Assembly (NCBI GenBank): GCA_009841115.1 | Contig: VXML01000097.1 | Coordinates: 1-64,000 of the forward strand | Source: Gemmatimonadota bacterium | Lineage (GTDB): Bacteria > Latescibacterota > UBA2968 > UBA8231 | Direction: 5' to 3' | Length of the DNA: 64,000 nt | Shown here: in pieces, positions 26,635-34,343 of the stretch | Position numbering within the stretch: the first letter of the stretch is position 1 | Layout: the number at the start of each line of letters is the position of its first letter | Notes under the pieces: model-generated | Told to the model about the DNA's origin: nothing | Database searches by the model: none | What the model saw: only the letters and a program-made list of their open reading frames with translations | Position numbers and translations under genes: made by a program

Positions 26635-27648
26635 TTACGGCGCAGCAGATGCAACCGAAGTTGCGCTGGCGATGCGCCAGCGTCCGTCGAGATCACAGGC
26701 TTCGTAGAACATGCGGAAGCGTCCGTCGGCGAGGTCAATCACACACGGCTCTGATGCCTTGGCTGCGTCCCATGGTCCTCCATTGTCAATACATATTCCT
26801 GGGTCCTTGACCCATTGCAGACCGTCCGCGGAAAATGCGCTGAAGATTCTGCCGTGATACTTTGATCCACGGGGCACCTCTGGAGCCGACGTCCAGCCTG
26901 CGTAGTACATCCGAAAGCCGCCCTCGCCTAAGCGCAAAACCTCTGGGGCATAGACGGCATAGGATTCGAGATCTCGGTCTTGGGGTATGCGGACGCCGGG
27001 CTCCAACTCGAACACTAGGCCATCTTCTGACACAGCGCTGACGATCTTTCTGTTGCTGAAAGCGCCTGGCCGCGAAACATCCGGATAGGGATAGGCACTG
27101 GCGTAGAGGCGAAAGCGGGGCCCGCCCTCTCCTGCGGCTGGGTCGAGATGGAGACAGCGAGGTGCCAGATAGGAGACGCTTGCTCCGGCTAGGCGCAGGC
27201 CCGGCTCTCGTTCCCAGACTAGACCGTCGTCGGAAATAGAACTCACGATTGCGGCTTTGACTTGGCCGTCCCCCGTCTCTGTCTTCCCCTCGTAGTACAT
27301 GCGGTAGCGGCCATCCGCTAGCGGAATGACGTCCGGGCTCCAGATGTAGTGCTCGGCACCCTCTCCGCCCGCATCCATTCTGACGCCTGACTCCTTCTCC
27401 CAGTGCTCGGCATCGGTGGAGAAGGCACTGAGGATGTACCCCTTTGAAGCCGCGTTTGGACGCTCCGGCCCGAGGCCGTGATAATACATGCGGTATCCGC
27501 CGTCCATTTTGACCACGTTCGGAGTGAGGGTGCGGTCTGCATCGAGCGGTCCGTCGGAATCGATGGCGACGGCGGCGTCCTTGATCCACTGAGTGCCGGG
27601 ATCCACGTCCTGATAGTGGACGACCCTCAGCATGTTTGCAGATGTCAT
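26635..27648 (-). CDS. Five-bladed propeller, glycosidase-like protein
   Basis: A 337-residue protein without signal peptide. It carries repeating blades of the GH43/GH32/GH68/GH130 type: GGYRMYYHGLGP, DGRYRMYYEGKTETG, GGFRMYYAGWTSAP, DGRFRMFYEACDLDG, each followed by 'SAxSxDGLxWxxxxG'. Conserved acidic positions exist (SPDVIPLADG, APEVLRLGEG, EPCVIDLADG), fitting a family with catalytic Asp/Glu at blade tips. Catalytic residues cannot be assigned with certainty, so it may act on sugars or only bind them. It lies between the dehydratase and the UPF0173 hydrolase genes. Confidence 0.65.
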   Translation of the reverse strand: MTSANMLRVVHYQDVDPGTQWIKDAAVAIDSDGPLDADRTLTPNVVKMDGGYRMYYHGLGPERPNAASKGYILSAFSTDAEHWEKESGVRMDAGGEGAEHYIWSPDVIPLADGRYRMYYEGKTETGDGQVKAAIVSSISDDGLVWEREPGLRLAGASVSYLAPRCLHLDPAAGEGGPRFRLYASAYPYPDVSRPGAFSNRKIVSAVSEDGLVFELEPGVRIPQDRDLESYAVYAPEVLRLGEGGFRMYYAGWTSAPEVPRGSKYHGRIFSAFSADGLQWVKDPGICIDNGGPWDAAKASEPCVIDLADGRFRMFYEACDLDGRWRIASATSVASAAP

Positions 27649-27656
27649 TGCGGTTG

Positions 27657-28439
27657 CTACTTGCGGCCCCCGACTCGATGGCTACTCGCCGTATAGGTCA
27701 ACGTCTGCCCGGGCTGCATCTCTACCACCTTTGTATTCGGTGAGAGGAATTGTACCGCTTCGCTCAGTGCGCTGATATCGGCTGGCTGATTCATAATCGG
27801 CCCGTAGTGGCAGGGAATGACGATGTCGGGGCGAATCAGACTCGCCGCCCGTGCTGCCTCGCGGATCCCCATGGTGTACTGCCCGCCAACTGGCATAATC
27901 GCGATCTGCGGTCCGTACATCTGGCCGATGAGTTGCATATCGCTGAACAGACAGGTATCGGAGGTGTCGTAGATGGAGATACCGTTGTTATAGGCAACGA
28001 TGAAACCGTTGACCGCGCTGTCGGGGTGGAAGAGCAGCCCCTCCGGCAACTCGCCGCCAATGACGTGCGACGATAGCGACTGCGAGTGGTGGCCCTGCAC
28101 CATGGTGATCGTGGCGTCTTTGACCTTGACCGCGCCGCCGGGGTTCATTGACAGGGCTCGCGAGCCCATCTTGAGCCCATGCACGGCCTCGGCGACCGCA
28201 CAAAGCTCGTAGTTGCCGACGAACTTGGCCTTGGTGCGCTTGCAGATCTCGTAGGAGTCGCCGATGTGGTCGCTGTGGCCGTGGGTGGCGATGACGATAT
28301 CGGCTTTTTTCACCTGACTGAGCTTCATCTTGGCTGTGGGATTGTCGTCGAGCCAGGCGTCGAAGTAAGTGACCGAGCCCTTGTCGGACTCAAAGCGGAA
28401 AGAAGCGTGGCCGATAAAGGTGATCTTCACGGATGCCAT
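27657..28439 (-). CDS. UPF0173 metal-dependent hydrolase (metallo-beta-lactamase fold)
   Basis: A 260-residue MBL-fold protein: KITFIGHASFRFES, then THGHSDHIGDS as the HxHxDH metal motif, GNYELC, VQGHHSQS, and IPCHYGPIMN with later metal ligands. The architecture and length match UPF0173/YtkL, whose substrates are poorly known. In the island it may hydrolyse a lactone or phosphoester produced during sugar-acid breakdown; this is inference. It precedes the propeller gene by eight bases. Confidence 0.8.
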   Translation of the reverse strand: MASVKITFIGHASFRFESDKGSVTYFDAWLDDNPTAKMKLSQVKKADIVIATHGHSDHIGDSYEICKRTKAKFVGNYELCAVAEAVHGLKMGSRALSMNPGGAVKVKDATITMVQGHHSQSLSSHVIGGELPEGLLFHPDSAVNGFIVAYNNGISIYDTSDTCLFSDMQLIGQMYGPQIAIMPVGGQYTMGIREAARAASLIRPDIVIPCHYGPIMNQPADISALSEAVQFLSPNTKVVEMQPGQTLTYTASSHRVGGRK

Positions 28440-28456
28440 AGGAATGGTCCTTTCTG

Positions 28457-29275
28457 TTAGCGTTGGCTTAGATCGTCGCCGAGGTCCGTTGAGTCGAACT
28501 GCCCCTTCTCGGCGCAGACGGCGACGACCAGTAATTCGAGGTTTTCTTGCGTGTGGTTATAGAGGCCGTGGCTGCCCCCCAGCCGACTGGGAATCGCATC
28601 CCACTGCGCGACCTCCTGCGTCTCATCATCTACCGTCATCCGCCCGCTGCCTTCGGTGATGATATAGACCTCTTCGACGCCTTCGTGGCGGTGGTAGCCG
28701 AGCGACGTATCCGGCGGCAACAGACAGTGGACCAAACAGTAGAAATTGCTGCGGAAATCCTCTGGTCCCCAGATGAGCCGACCGCCGACTTCGCCCTTGC
28801 CGCCGTGCGCTTGGCCGTATTTTAGCGCACCGCGATCCAGCCGCCCCACCGGCAAGCGATCGGTGGATTCCAGTTCGGCACCGACCCGGTCGTCGCCTAA
28901 GTCGGTCGATTTGGGGTCGCCTCCGGGAACCACGCAGTGGACGTTGAACCAGCGCGTCTCGCGGTCGGTGTGGTTGTAGATGGCGTGGATCTCGCCCGAG
29001 CGCAGCGGCACTGCGGCTCCGCCCTCGATGACGGCCGTGCGCCCGTTGTGGGTGAACTGCGAGGCGTTGTCAATGGCGATGAAAATCTCCTCGCTGTCGT
29101 CGTGGCGGTGGTAGCCAATTCCGCCGCCGGGTAGGAGGATCGCGCAGTGGACAAAGGCGAAGGGCGTCGCGAAATCACCGCGTTCCCACAGGCGGTTGAA
29201 GAGGATCGTCCCGGCACCGCCGTGGACGTCGCTCAGTTCCTTCATATCTGCACGGTCGGCTCTGGCTACGCGCAT
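28457..29275 (-). CDS. Bicupin protein
   Basis: A 272-residue protein with two cupin barrels. The first has GGGIGYHRHDDSEEIFIAID and the second TSLGYHRHEGVEEVYIITEG, each with the two His and the Glu metal-binding residues followed by an IYNHT/LYNHT second motif. It is probably an isomerase, dioxygenase or lyase for a small sugar acid or polyol, using Fe or Mn. The two barrels resemble each other closely, suggesting internal duplication. It sits between the VOC and UPF0173 genes in one minus-strand group. Confidence 0.75.
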   Translation of the reverse strand: MRVARADRADMKELSDVHGGAGTILFNRLWERGDFATPFAFVHCAILLPGGGIGYHRHDDSEEIFIAIDNASQFTHNGRTAVIEGGAAVPLRSGEIHAIYNHTDRETRWFNVHCVVPGGDPKSTDLGDDRVGAELESTDRLPVGRLDRGALKYGQAHGGKGEVGGRLIWGPEDFRSNFYCLVHCLLPPDTSLGYHRHEGVEEVYIITEGSGRMTVDDETQEVAQWDAIPSRLGGSHGLYNHTQENLELLVVAVCAEKGQFDSTDLGDDLSQR

Positions 29276-29282
29276 GACGGCC

Positions 29283-29654
29283 TCATTTCTCGCGGTGGAA
29301 GAGCTGTAGGTTCAGTTGGTTCGGCCCATCGAAAAACCCCAAGGTGATGCCGGTGCCTCCACCGACGTCGAAAGGCTCTTTGGTGATGGTGACGCCCTTG
29401 TCCTTCAACTCCTGTGCGCTGTCTTCCACGCTGTCGACATCAAAGGAGATGTGGTGGAAGCCCGGAGGAAGCCCCATGCTCTTTTGCGGCATGAGCTCCA
29501 GAGTGATGCCGCCGGCGTCGAGAAAGACATAGTCCTCGTCGTCGTCGTTGTGAAAGCGCTCTACCACGGTCAGCCCTAGTTTCTGCGTATAGAACTCCAC
29601 CGCTCCTTCGATATCGTCGGTTATGACCGCGATTTTGTGGATTTTGTGTACCAT
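29283..29654 (-). CDS. VOC-family (glyoxalase/bleomycin-resistance fold) protein
   Basis: A 123-residue vicinal-oxygen-chelate protein starting HKIAVITDDIEGAVEFYTQK (one metal His at H7), with YVFLDAGGITLELMPQ (Glu ligand) and GFHHISFDVDSVEDSAQELK (second His) and a final NQLNLQLF. It has the paired beta-alpha-beta-beta-beta modules in one chain. It may be a methylmalonyl-CoA epimerase-like or glyoxalase-like enzyme. It leads the minus-strand operon and is divergent from the SDR gene. Confidence 0.75.
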   Translation of the reverse strand: MVHKIHKIAVITDDIEGAVEFYTQKLGLTVVERFHNDDDEDYVFLDAGGITLELMPQKSMGLPPGFHHISFDVDSVEDSAQELKDKGVTITKEPFDVGGGTGITLGFFDGPNQLNLQLFHREK

Positions 29655-29789
29655 CGAATTTCTCCTTGTGGTTAGCTAATTGCGGCAGCAAATATAGAGC
29701 GGGCGAACGAATCGCCGCAAGCGCGGCAGGGCTTGGCCGCTGCTAGCCGCGCCCCTATGTTTTGGGCCAAACAAATTAGGAGGCTGTTT

Positions 29790-30620
29790 ATGTCCCATCC
29801 GCTTTTCGATCTGTCCAACCGCGTCGCCTTGGTCTCTGGTGCGGCCAGCGGCCTCGGCAAAGCTATGGCCACTGGCTTTGCCGAAGCGGGAGCCGACCTC
29901 GTCTTGGCCGACATCAATGCCGACGGTTTGGCCACGGCGGCCCGAGAACTGGAAGCCTTGGGCCGCCGCGTCCTCCCGGTGACGTGCGACGTGTCGCAAC
30001 CCGATCAGATTCGCACCATGTTTGAGTTAATAGATGCAGAATACGGCCGCATTGACATCGTGGGTAATGTGGCCGGCAATGCGCGGCGCAACACCCCGCT
30101 CGACCTGACACCCGAGGAGGTCGAGTTTACCCTGCAAAACCTCGTCGTCGGTCGCTTGGTCTGTTGCCAAGAAGCCGGTCGGCGCATGATGGACTCGGGC
30201 CATGGCGGCAGCATCATCAACCTCGTGTCGATCGCCGGCATCAACGCCCTCGGTCGCAGTCACCTCTCGTACAGCATGGGCATGGGTGCCGCCGCGCAGA
30301 TGACCCGTGAGCTGAGCACGGAGTGGGCCGCCAAGGGGGTGCGCGTCAACGCCATTGTCTGCGCCCAATTAATGAACGAGGACCTAAAGGAGCGCATCGC
30401 CGCGGACCCTGGGCTTGGCGAAACCTATTTGCGCGGCCTCCCCATGGGCCGTCTCGGCGATTCCAACGACATCAAGGGCGCGGCGATTTTCCTCGCCTCG
30501 GACGCCTCGGCTTGGATCACTGGCGTGATGCTGCCGCTAGACGGCGGCAACCTCTCTAAGAATGCCGGTGGCTCGCATCCGGGAATGCCCAACGCGCCCG
30601 CCGAACAGATCGGCCTCTAG
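29790..30620 (+). CDS. Short-chain dehydrogenase/reductase with an altered active site
   Basis: A 276-residue classical SDR fold. The ATG at 29790 is set by TAGGAGG seven bases ahead; the open frame begins earlier. The cofactor loop is SGAASGLGKA, and DINADGL suggests NAD preference. Motif NVAGNARR replaces NNAG. Ser147 (LVSIAG) and Tyr161 are present, but the catalytic Lys four residues after the Tyr is Met165 (YSMGMG instead of YSASK). PGR-type PMGRLGDSNDIKGAAIFLAS and LPLDGGN end the protein. It is four bases from the HpcH aldolase gene and probably co-functions with it. Confidence 0.85.
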   Translation: MSHPLFDLSNRVALVSGAASGLGKAMATGFAEAGADLVLADINADGLATAARELEALGRRVLPVTCDVSQPDQIRTMFELIDAEYGRIDIVGNVAGNARRNTPLDLTPEEVEFTLQNLVVGRLVCCQEAGRRMMDSGHGGSIINLVSIAGINALGRSHLSYSMGMGAAAQMTRELSTEWAAKGVRVNAIVCAQLMNEDLKERIAADPGLGETYLRGLPMGRLGDSNDIKGAAIFLASDASAWITGVMLPLDGGNLSKNAGGSHPGMPNAPAEQIGL

Positions 30621-30623
30621 GCG

Positions 30624-31355
30624 ATGGATGTAGGCATCTGGCAGACTATTCCCCAACCGGCTATTTCCCGCTACTTAGGGCTAATGGGCTGGGACTGGAT
30701 CGTCCTCGACCTCCAACACGGTGCGATGACTTGGGAAACCGCCTATGAGTGCATCTACGCCGCCCGCCCAACGGGTGCCCGCCCCCTGATCCGCACCTCC
30801 ATCGGCAACCCCGGCGAAGTAGAAAAAGCCCTCGATGTAGGAGCGGGTGGAGTAGTAGTGCCCATGGTCAACTCGCTCGCCGAGGCCCAAGCCGTCGCCC
30901 GCGCCGCCAAGTACCCGCCCACTGGGGTGCGCTCGCTGGGCGGCGACCACTATCTCCACTACGGCGACGATTACTTTGAAAAGGCCAACGACGAGACCTT
31001 GCTGCTGGTGCAAATGGAACACATTGACGCCGTTGAGCAAGCCGAAGAAATCATGGCCCTGCCCGGCGTCGATGGCTGCTTTGTCGGGCCGGTTGACCTC
31101 GCGCTATCGATGGGCTTGTCGCGCCATCGCTCCAGCTACGAGCAGCAACCGGCCTATCAGGCGGCGATGGAGCGGATTGTCACCACAGCTCTTGCAGCTG
31201 GTAAAAAACCCTGCTGCAACACGTATTCCCCCGAGGATTTCGCAGCCAAAAAAGCCGCAGGCTTCCAAGCCCTCACCTTCAAGTCGGACCTCGACCTGCT
31301 CATGGATCGAGGCACGCAACTGCTGGACTGTCTCAAGGGAAATACCGGGGACTAA
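30624..31355 (+). CDS. HpcH/HpaI-family aldolase (2-keto-3-deoxy sugar-acid aldolase-like)
   Basis: A 243-residue class II aldolase-fold protein. The family pattern is clear: WDWIVLDLQHGAMTWE, IRTSIGNPGEVEKALDVGAGG, VVVPMVNSLAEAQAVARAAK, LLLVQMEHIDAVEQAEEI (metal Glu), and VDGCFVGPVDLALSMG (metal Asp). These enzymes cleave 2-keto-3-deoxy sugar acids to pyruvate plus an aldehyde, which would fit the galactonate-dehydratase-like enzyme nearby. It directly follows the SDR gene and ends before a convergent dipeptidase gene. Confidence 0.88.
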   Translation: MDVGIWQTIPQPAISRYLGLMGWDWIVLDLQHGAMTWETAYECIYAARPTGARPLIRTSIGNPGEVEKALDVGAGGVVVPMVNSLAEAQAVARAAKYPPTGVRSLGGDHYLHYGDDYFEKANDETLLLVQMEHIDAVEQAEEIMALPGVDGCFVGPVDLALSMGLSRHRSSYEQQPAYQAAMERIVTTALAAGKKPCCNTYSPEDFAAKKAAGFQALTFKSDLDLLMDRGTQLLDCLKGNTGD

Positions 31356-31423
31356 ATCGGCAACGCGCTACCAGTGCAGTGGCTAGGGACGTTTGCAGAC
31401 GACCAATCGACCGCCCCGGCCAT

Positions 31424-32653
31424 TTACTCTCCCAACACCTCCCGGGCAACTCTGAGGATGTTGCCGCCGAGGATTTTGCGGATGTCGTCGTCGGCATAAC
31501 CGCGTTGCACCATGCCGACTGTGAACAGCGGAAAGTTCGTCCACGCCGTGCTCTGGAACATGCGCTCTTGACGCCACTCTGAGCGCTGCACGGGATCGTT
31601 GACTTCCCACAGTGCCTCCCAGCGCGGGCGGCTACCCGGTCGCGCTGGTACCTTGGCGTTTTCTTCCTGAGCGCGGCAGCTAATGTAAGGTCGGTCCGTG
31701 CCGATCGTCACGTGATCGACGCCGACGGTCTGCACCGCATGGTCGATGTGGTCGAGCATGGCGTCGATGCAGCCGCTGACGCCGATAAAGGCAGGGACAT
31801 TGGTGATGCCCACGGTTCCGCCCTTGTCGGCGATTGCCCGCATCACCTCGTCCGGCTTGCAGCGATGGTGGTGGTTCAGGGCCGCGCAGGCCGAATGGCT
31901 GGCGACGATTGGCTTTTGCGACACCTCGGCTGCATCTAGGCAGGTCTGCCAGCCGGAGTGAGCCACGTCGGCAATCACGCCGACCTTGTTCATCTCGGCG
32001 ATCACAGCACGGCCAAAGTCGCTCAAACCGGCGTTGGCTGGCTCGGCACAGCCGTCGCCAATCGGATTGCGGCGGTTGTAGGTCAGGTGCATCATGCGGC
32101 AGCCGAGTTCGAAGAACTGGCTGATGAAGCGCAGTTCCTGCTCGACCGTGGCCTGCTCTCCTGGGAGAGGCACGCCGTTACAGGTCTGGTAGATGCAGTG
32201 GCGTCCAGCGGCTTTTGCGGCGACGATGTCTCCGGGGAAGGCGGCGCGTGCCACGTGATCGCGCATGCGATCTGTCAGATGCGTATAGTGCGCCAGCCGT
32301 CCCAACATGCGCATGGGATCGTTACCCTCCTCGCCGGCGTTTTGGAAGGCGCAGGTCACCCCGGACGCCTCCCAGGCTCCCAGATACTCGGCCTTTAGCT
32401 CGTCGTCGTAGGCCCAGCGCGTCATTCGCATCTGCTCCGATAGGTACTGCAACTCGACCTCCGAGGCACGCGCCTCCACGGCCTGCGCCATGGCCTCGCC
32501 GTCAATCGGCGCTAGCAGCCCGAGGCTGTACGACTCGCACACAATAGCGTCGCGGTGCAAGGCCAACCCGTGCTCCAACTGCGACGCGGACGGTTGCAGG
32601 ATTTCGAGGGCTACATTTCTCGCCTGCTGGATGTTTTCTTCCCAGGGAGTCAT
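31424..32653 (-). CDS. Membrane dipeptidase-like protein (peptidase family M19)
   Basis: A 409-residue TIM-barrel metal peptidase from the ATG at 32653. Recognisable zinc motifs are GVIADVAHSGWQT, IVASHSACAALNHHHR and VTIGTDRPY. The first ligand motif, usually DxHxD near the N-terminus, reads DAIVCESYSLG, so the HxD pair is missing and the site may be mononuclear or inactive. The family cleaves dipeptides or their analogues and some members act on other amide bonds. It overlaps the stop of a small upstream gene by four bases. Confidence 0.8.
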   Translation of the reverse strand: MTPWEENIQQARNVALEILQPSASQLEHGLALHRDAIVCESYSLGLLAPIDGEAMAQAVEARASEVELQYLSEQMRMTRWAYDDELKAEYLGAWEASGVTCAFQNAGEEGNDPMRMLGRLAHYTHLTDRMRDHVARAAFPGDIVAAKAAGRHCIYQTCNGVPLPGEQATVEQELRFISQFFELGCRMMHLTYNRRNPIGDGCAEPANAGLSDFGRAVIAEMNKVGVIADVAHSGWQTCLDAAEVSQKPIVASHSACAALNHHHRCKPDEVMRAIADKGGTVGITNVPAFIGVSGCIDAMLDHIDHAVQTVGVDHVTIGTDRPYISCRAQEENAKVPARPGSRPRWEALWEVNDPVQRSEWRQERMFQSTAWTNFPLFTVGMVQRGYADDDIRKILGGNILRVAREVLGE

Positions 32654-32925
32654 GTCTTCTTCCCTTTCTTCGGGCTGGGGAATGGATGAGGATGGCCGGT
32701 GTAGGCTCGCTCGCCGCGCACGAGAATCTTTTCTGGATCGTCCTTCAACACGTCGTTGCGAGTCGTGCGCGAGGTGGTGCCGGTTTCCCACACGACGGGC
32801 TCCGCTAGGGTTGCGATTTGTTCGTCCGTGACCGCGTTTAGGCGAGCCACCAGCTTTCTCGGGAGGGGCCGAGCGATGCGGTGGAAGTCGTTGTGGCGGA
32901 AGTACCAGGCTTCTTCCTGCGTCAT
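32650..32925 (-). CDS. Short protein resembling the N-terminus of a PhyH dioxygenase
   Basis: A 91-residue frame starting MTQEEAWYFRHNDFHRIARP, then LPRKLVARLNAVTDEQIATL. The first 40 residues look like the opening of phytanoyl-CoA dioxygenases ('F...NGFHRIARPL...LVARLN'). No metal HxD or distal His is present, and the tail (HPHPFPSPKKGKKT) is low-complexity and basic. It is therefore probably a remnant with a new C-terminus, or a small independent protein. The ATGA overlap with the dipeptidase gene suggests it is still translated. It would be inactive as an oxygenase. Confidence 0.45.
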   Translation of the reverse strand: MTQEEAWYFRHNDFHRIARPLPRKLVARLNAVTDEQIATLAEPVVWETGTTSRTTRNDVLKDDPEKILVRGERAYTGHPHPFPSPKKGKKT

Positions 32926-33002
32926 TCTGTTTTCCTTCTCACGGGGCCGACGACTGTATCGCTAACAGTGGGTGAGCAGCTAGCTGGGCATGAGAGTCGC
33001 TA

Positions 33003-33383
33003 TCAATCGAGGATCGTTGCGTCCAAAGTGGTGCGCGGCTCTACTTCTCGCTCGATCTTGTGACGCATCGTGCGCTCGGCAACATCGAGATCGTAGCGCG
33101 TCTGAAGATTGATCCAGAACTCAGGTGTCATATCGAAGTAGCGCCCAAGGCGTAGCGCGGTATCAGTCGTGATGCTACGGCGTCCGAGTACAATATCGTT
33201 CAGTCTTGGCCGCGAAACCTTGATCGCTTGGGCAAGCCGGTACACGCTGATCTCCATCGGTGTCAGGAATTCATCGCGCAGTATCTCGCCGGGATGCACC
33301 GGCGGTAGCCGCCGTCCAGAGGCTACATCCGAAAAATCGACCTCTTGCTTGTCCAGTTCTTCCCGTTTGATAGTCATACTCAT
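33003..33383 (-). CDS. higA: HigA-type antitoxin / transcriptional repressor
   Basis: A 126-residue antitoxin. The centre is the HigA-specific sequence PVHPGEILRDEFLTPMEISV with the HTH in YRLAQAIKVSRPRLNDIVLG and RRSITTDTALRLGRYF, and FWINLQTRYDLDVAE as the C-terminal helix. It neutralises HigB and represses its own operon. It follows higB by eight bases, the reversed toxin-first order that is characteristic of hig modules. The N-terminal 25 residues are acidic and probably disordered. Confidence 0.9.
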   Translation of the reverse strand: MSMTIKREELDKQEVDFSDVASGRRLPPVHPGEILRDEFLTPMEISVYRLAQAIKVSRPRLNDIVLGRRSITTDTALRLGRYFDMTPEFWINLQTRYDLDVAERTMRHKIEREVEPRTTLDATILD

Positions 33384-33391
33384 TTACCTCC

Positions 33392-33673
33392 TCAATGGTA
33401 GTCAACAATCTCGACCTCCCGTGCTTCCCCATCGCGCCAGACGAAGCAGATACGCCATCGGTCATTGACGCGAATACTGTATTGACCTCGGCGATCCGCC
33501 CGCAAAGCTTCGAGACGGTTGCCAGGCGGCGTGTGCAGATCGCCAAGCCGACCAGCCGCGTCAATCGCCAACAGCTTCGCCCGTGCTCGTTGCTGGAGTT
33601 GCATGGGTATGCCGCGAACAGCATGACCTGCGAAGATAGCCGCAGTGCGCTTGTCCGCAAAGCTCTTTATCAT
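33392..33673 (-). CDS. higB: HigB-type RelE-superfamily toxin
   Basis: A 93-residue RelE/HigB mRNA interferase that cuts mRNA on the ribosome. It has MIKSFADKRTAAIFAGHAVR, the LHTPPGNRLEALRADRRGQY block and the conserved SIRVNDRWRICFVW end with catalytic Arg and aromatic residues. The length is normal and the frame intact, so unlike the nearby hicA it looks functional. It precedes higA, and a 6-base inverted repeat lies upstream of the ATG. Confidence 0.9.
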   Translation of the reverse strand: MIKSFADKRTAAIFAGHAVRGIPMQLQQRARAKLLAIDAAGRLGDLHTPPGNRLEALRADRRGQYSIRVNDRWRICFVWRDGEAREVEIVDYH

Positions 33674-33679
33674 ATGTCA

Positions 33680-33709
33680 ACGTAACGGCAAACGATACGT
33701 TCTGTCAAA
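33680..33709 (-). promoter_or_regulatory. Candidate higBA promoter and operator
   Basis: On the minus strand TTGACA (33709-33704) is spaced 17 bases from TTACGT (33686-33681), ending near the higB ATG at 33673. Inverted repeat AACGTA (33680-33685) and TACGTT (33697-33702) lies between and over these hexamers, a sensible place for autorepression by HigA. The -10 is weak and the leader would be almost absent. Confidence 0.35.
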
Positions 33710-33938
33710 TTTCCCGATCGTCGGCTACACTCGTCGAGTGCTAGTTGCATAGTCCGCGATAACCGCTTTTATCCATATAATCCATATAACTGAACTGTAC
33801 GACAGATTACGGATTTTATTTTTTTATTGAGCTGTAACTATTTTTCTTGCTGCGGCCCACATGGTAACAATAATTCTCGTCGAATAATCGTTTTGGGAGA
33901 ATTCCATTTTACTTTTTCCTTGATTGGAGGAACAAGAC

Positions 33939-34331
33939 ATGACAGAGAAACTATACGAAGCTGCTTTTCCGTATGCCGAGGACATCCTCGCCTTGCCGGT
34001 GGAAGACCTCGATCAGACTGCGAAGTGGTACGGCGCGGCCTTTGGACTCGTGGAGGTCGAAAGGAGAGATGACCCCGTGCCGACGGTCATTCTCGAACGC
34101 GATGGTGTGCAGATTGGATTTGCGGTCAATGGCGGCGACGCCAGTCAAGAGGGTGCGGCTATTTTGGTGAGCGACATCCACAAGGCCCGCGACGAGATAG
34201 AGGCGAATGGCGTCGAGACGGGCAATTGGCGCGTGGACGAGCGCGATGGAAAGAAATATCAGGTTTTCTTCGTAGTCGCTCCCGACGGGCTTTGCTACTA
34301 CTTCCACCAGCCGATTGAAAACGCTGGATAG
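33939..34331 (+). CDS. VOC-family (glyoxalase-like) protein
   Basis: A 130-residue protein. A GGAGG eight bases ahead fixes the ATG at 33939 over a TTG at 33924. It starts MTEKLYEAAFPYAEDILALP then VEDLDQTAKWYGAAFGLVEV, the first VOC strand-helix, with VILERDGVQIGFAVNG and a C-terminal FFVVAPDGLCYYFHQP. Canonical metal ligands are not all visible (no N-terminal His), so it may be a binding protein like bleomycin-resistance homologues rather than an enzyme. It converges on the large NTPase gene. Confidence 0.65.
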   Translation: MTEKLYEAAFPYAEDILALPVEDLDQTAKWYGAAFGLVEVERRDDPVPTVILERDGVQIGFAVNGGDASQEGAAILVSDIHKARDEIEANGVETGNWRVDERDGKKYQVFFVVAPDGLCYYFHQPIENAG

Positions 34332-34343
34332 CGATTGTTGCGA

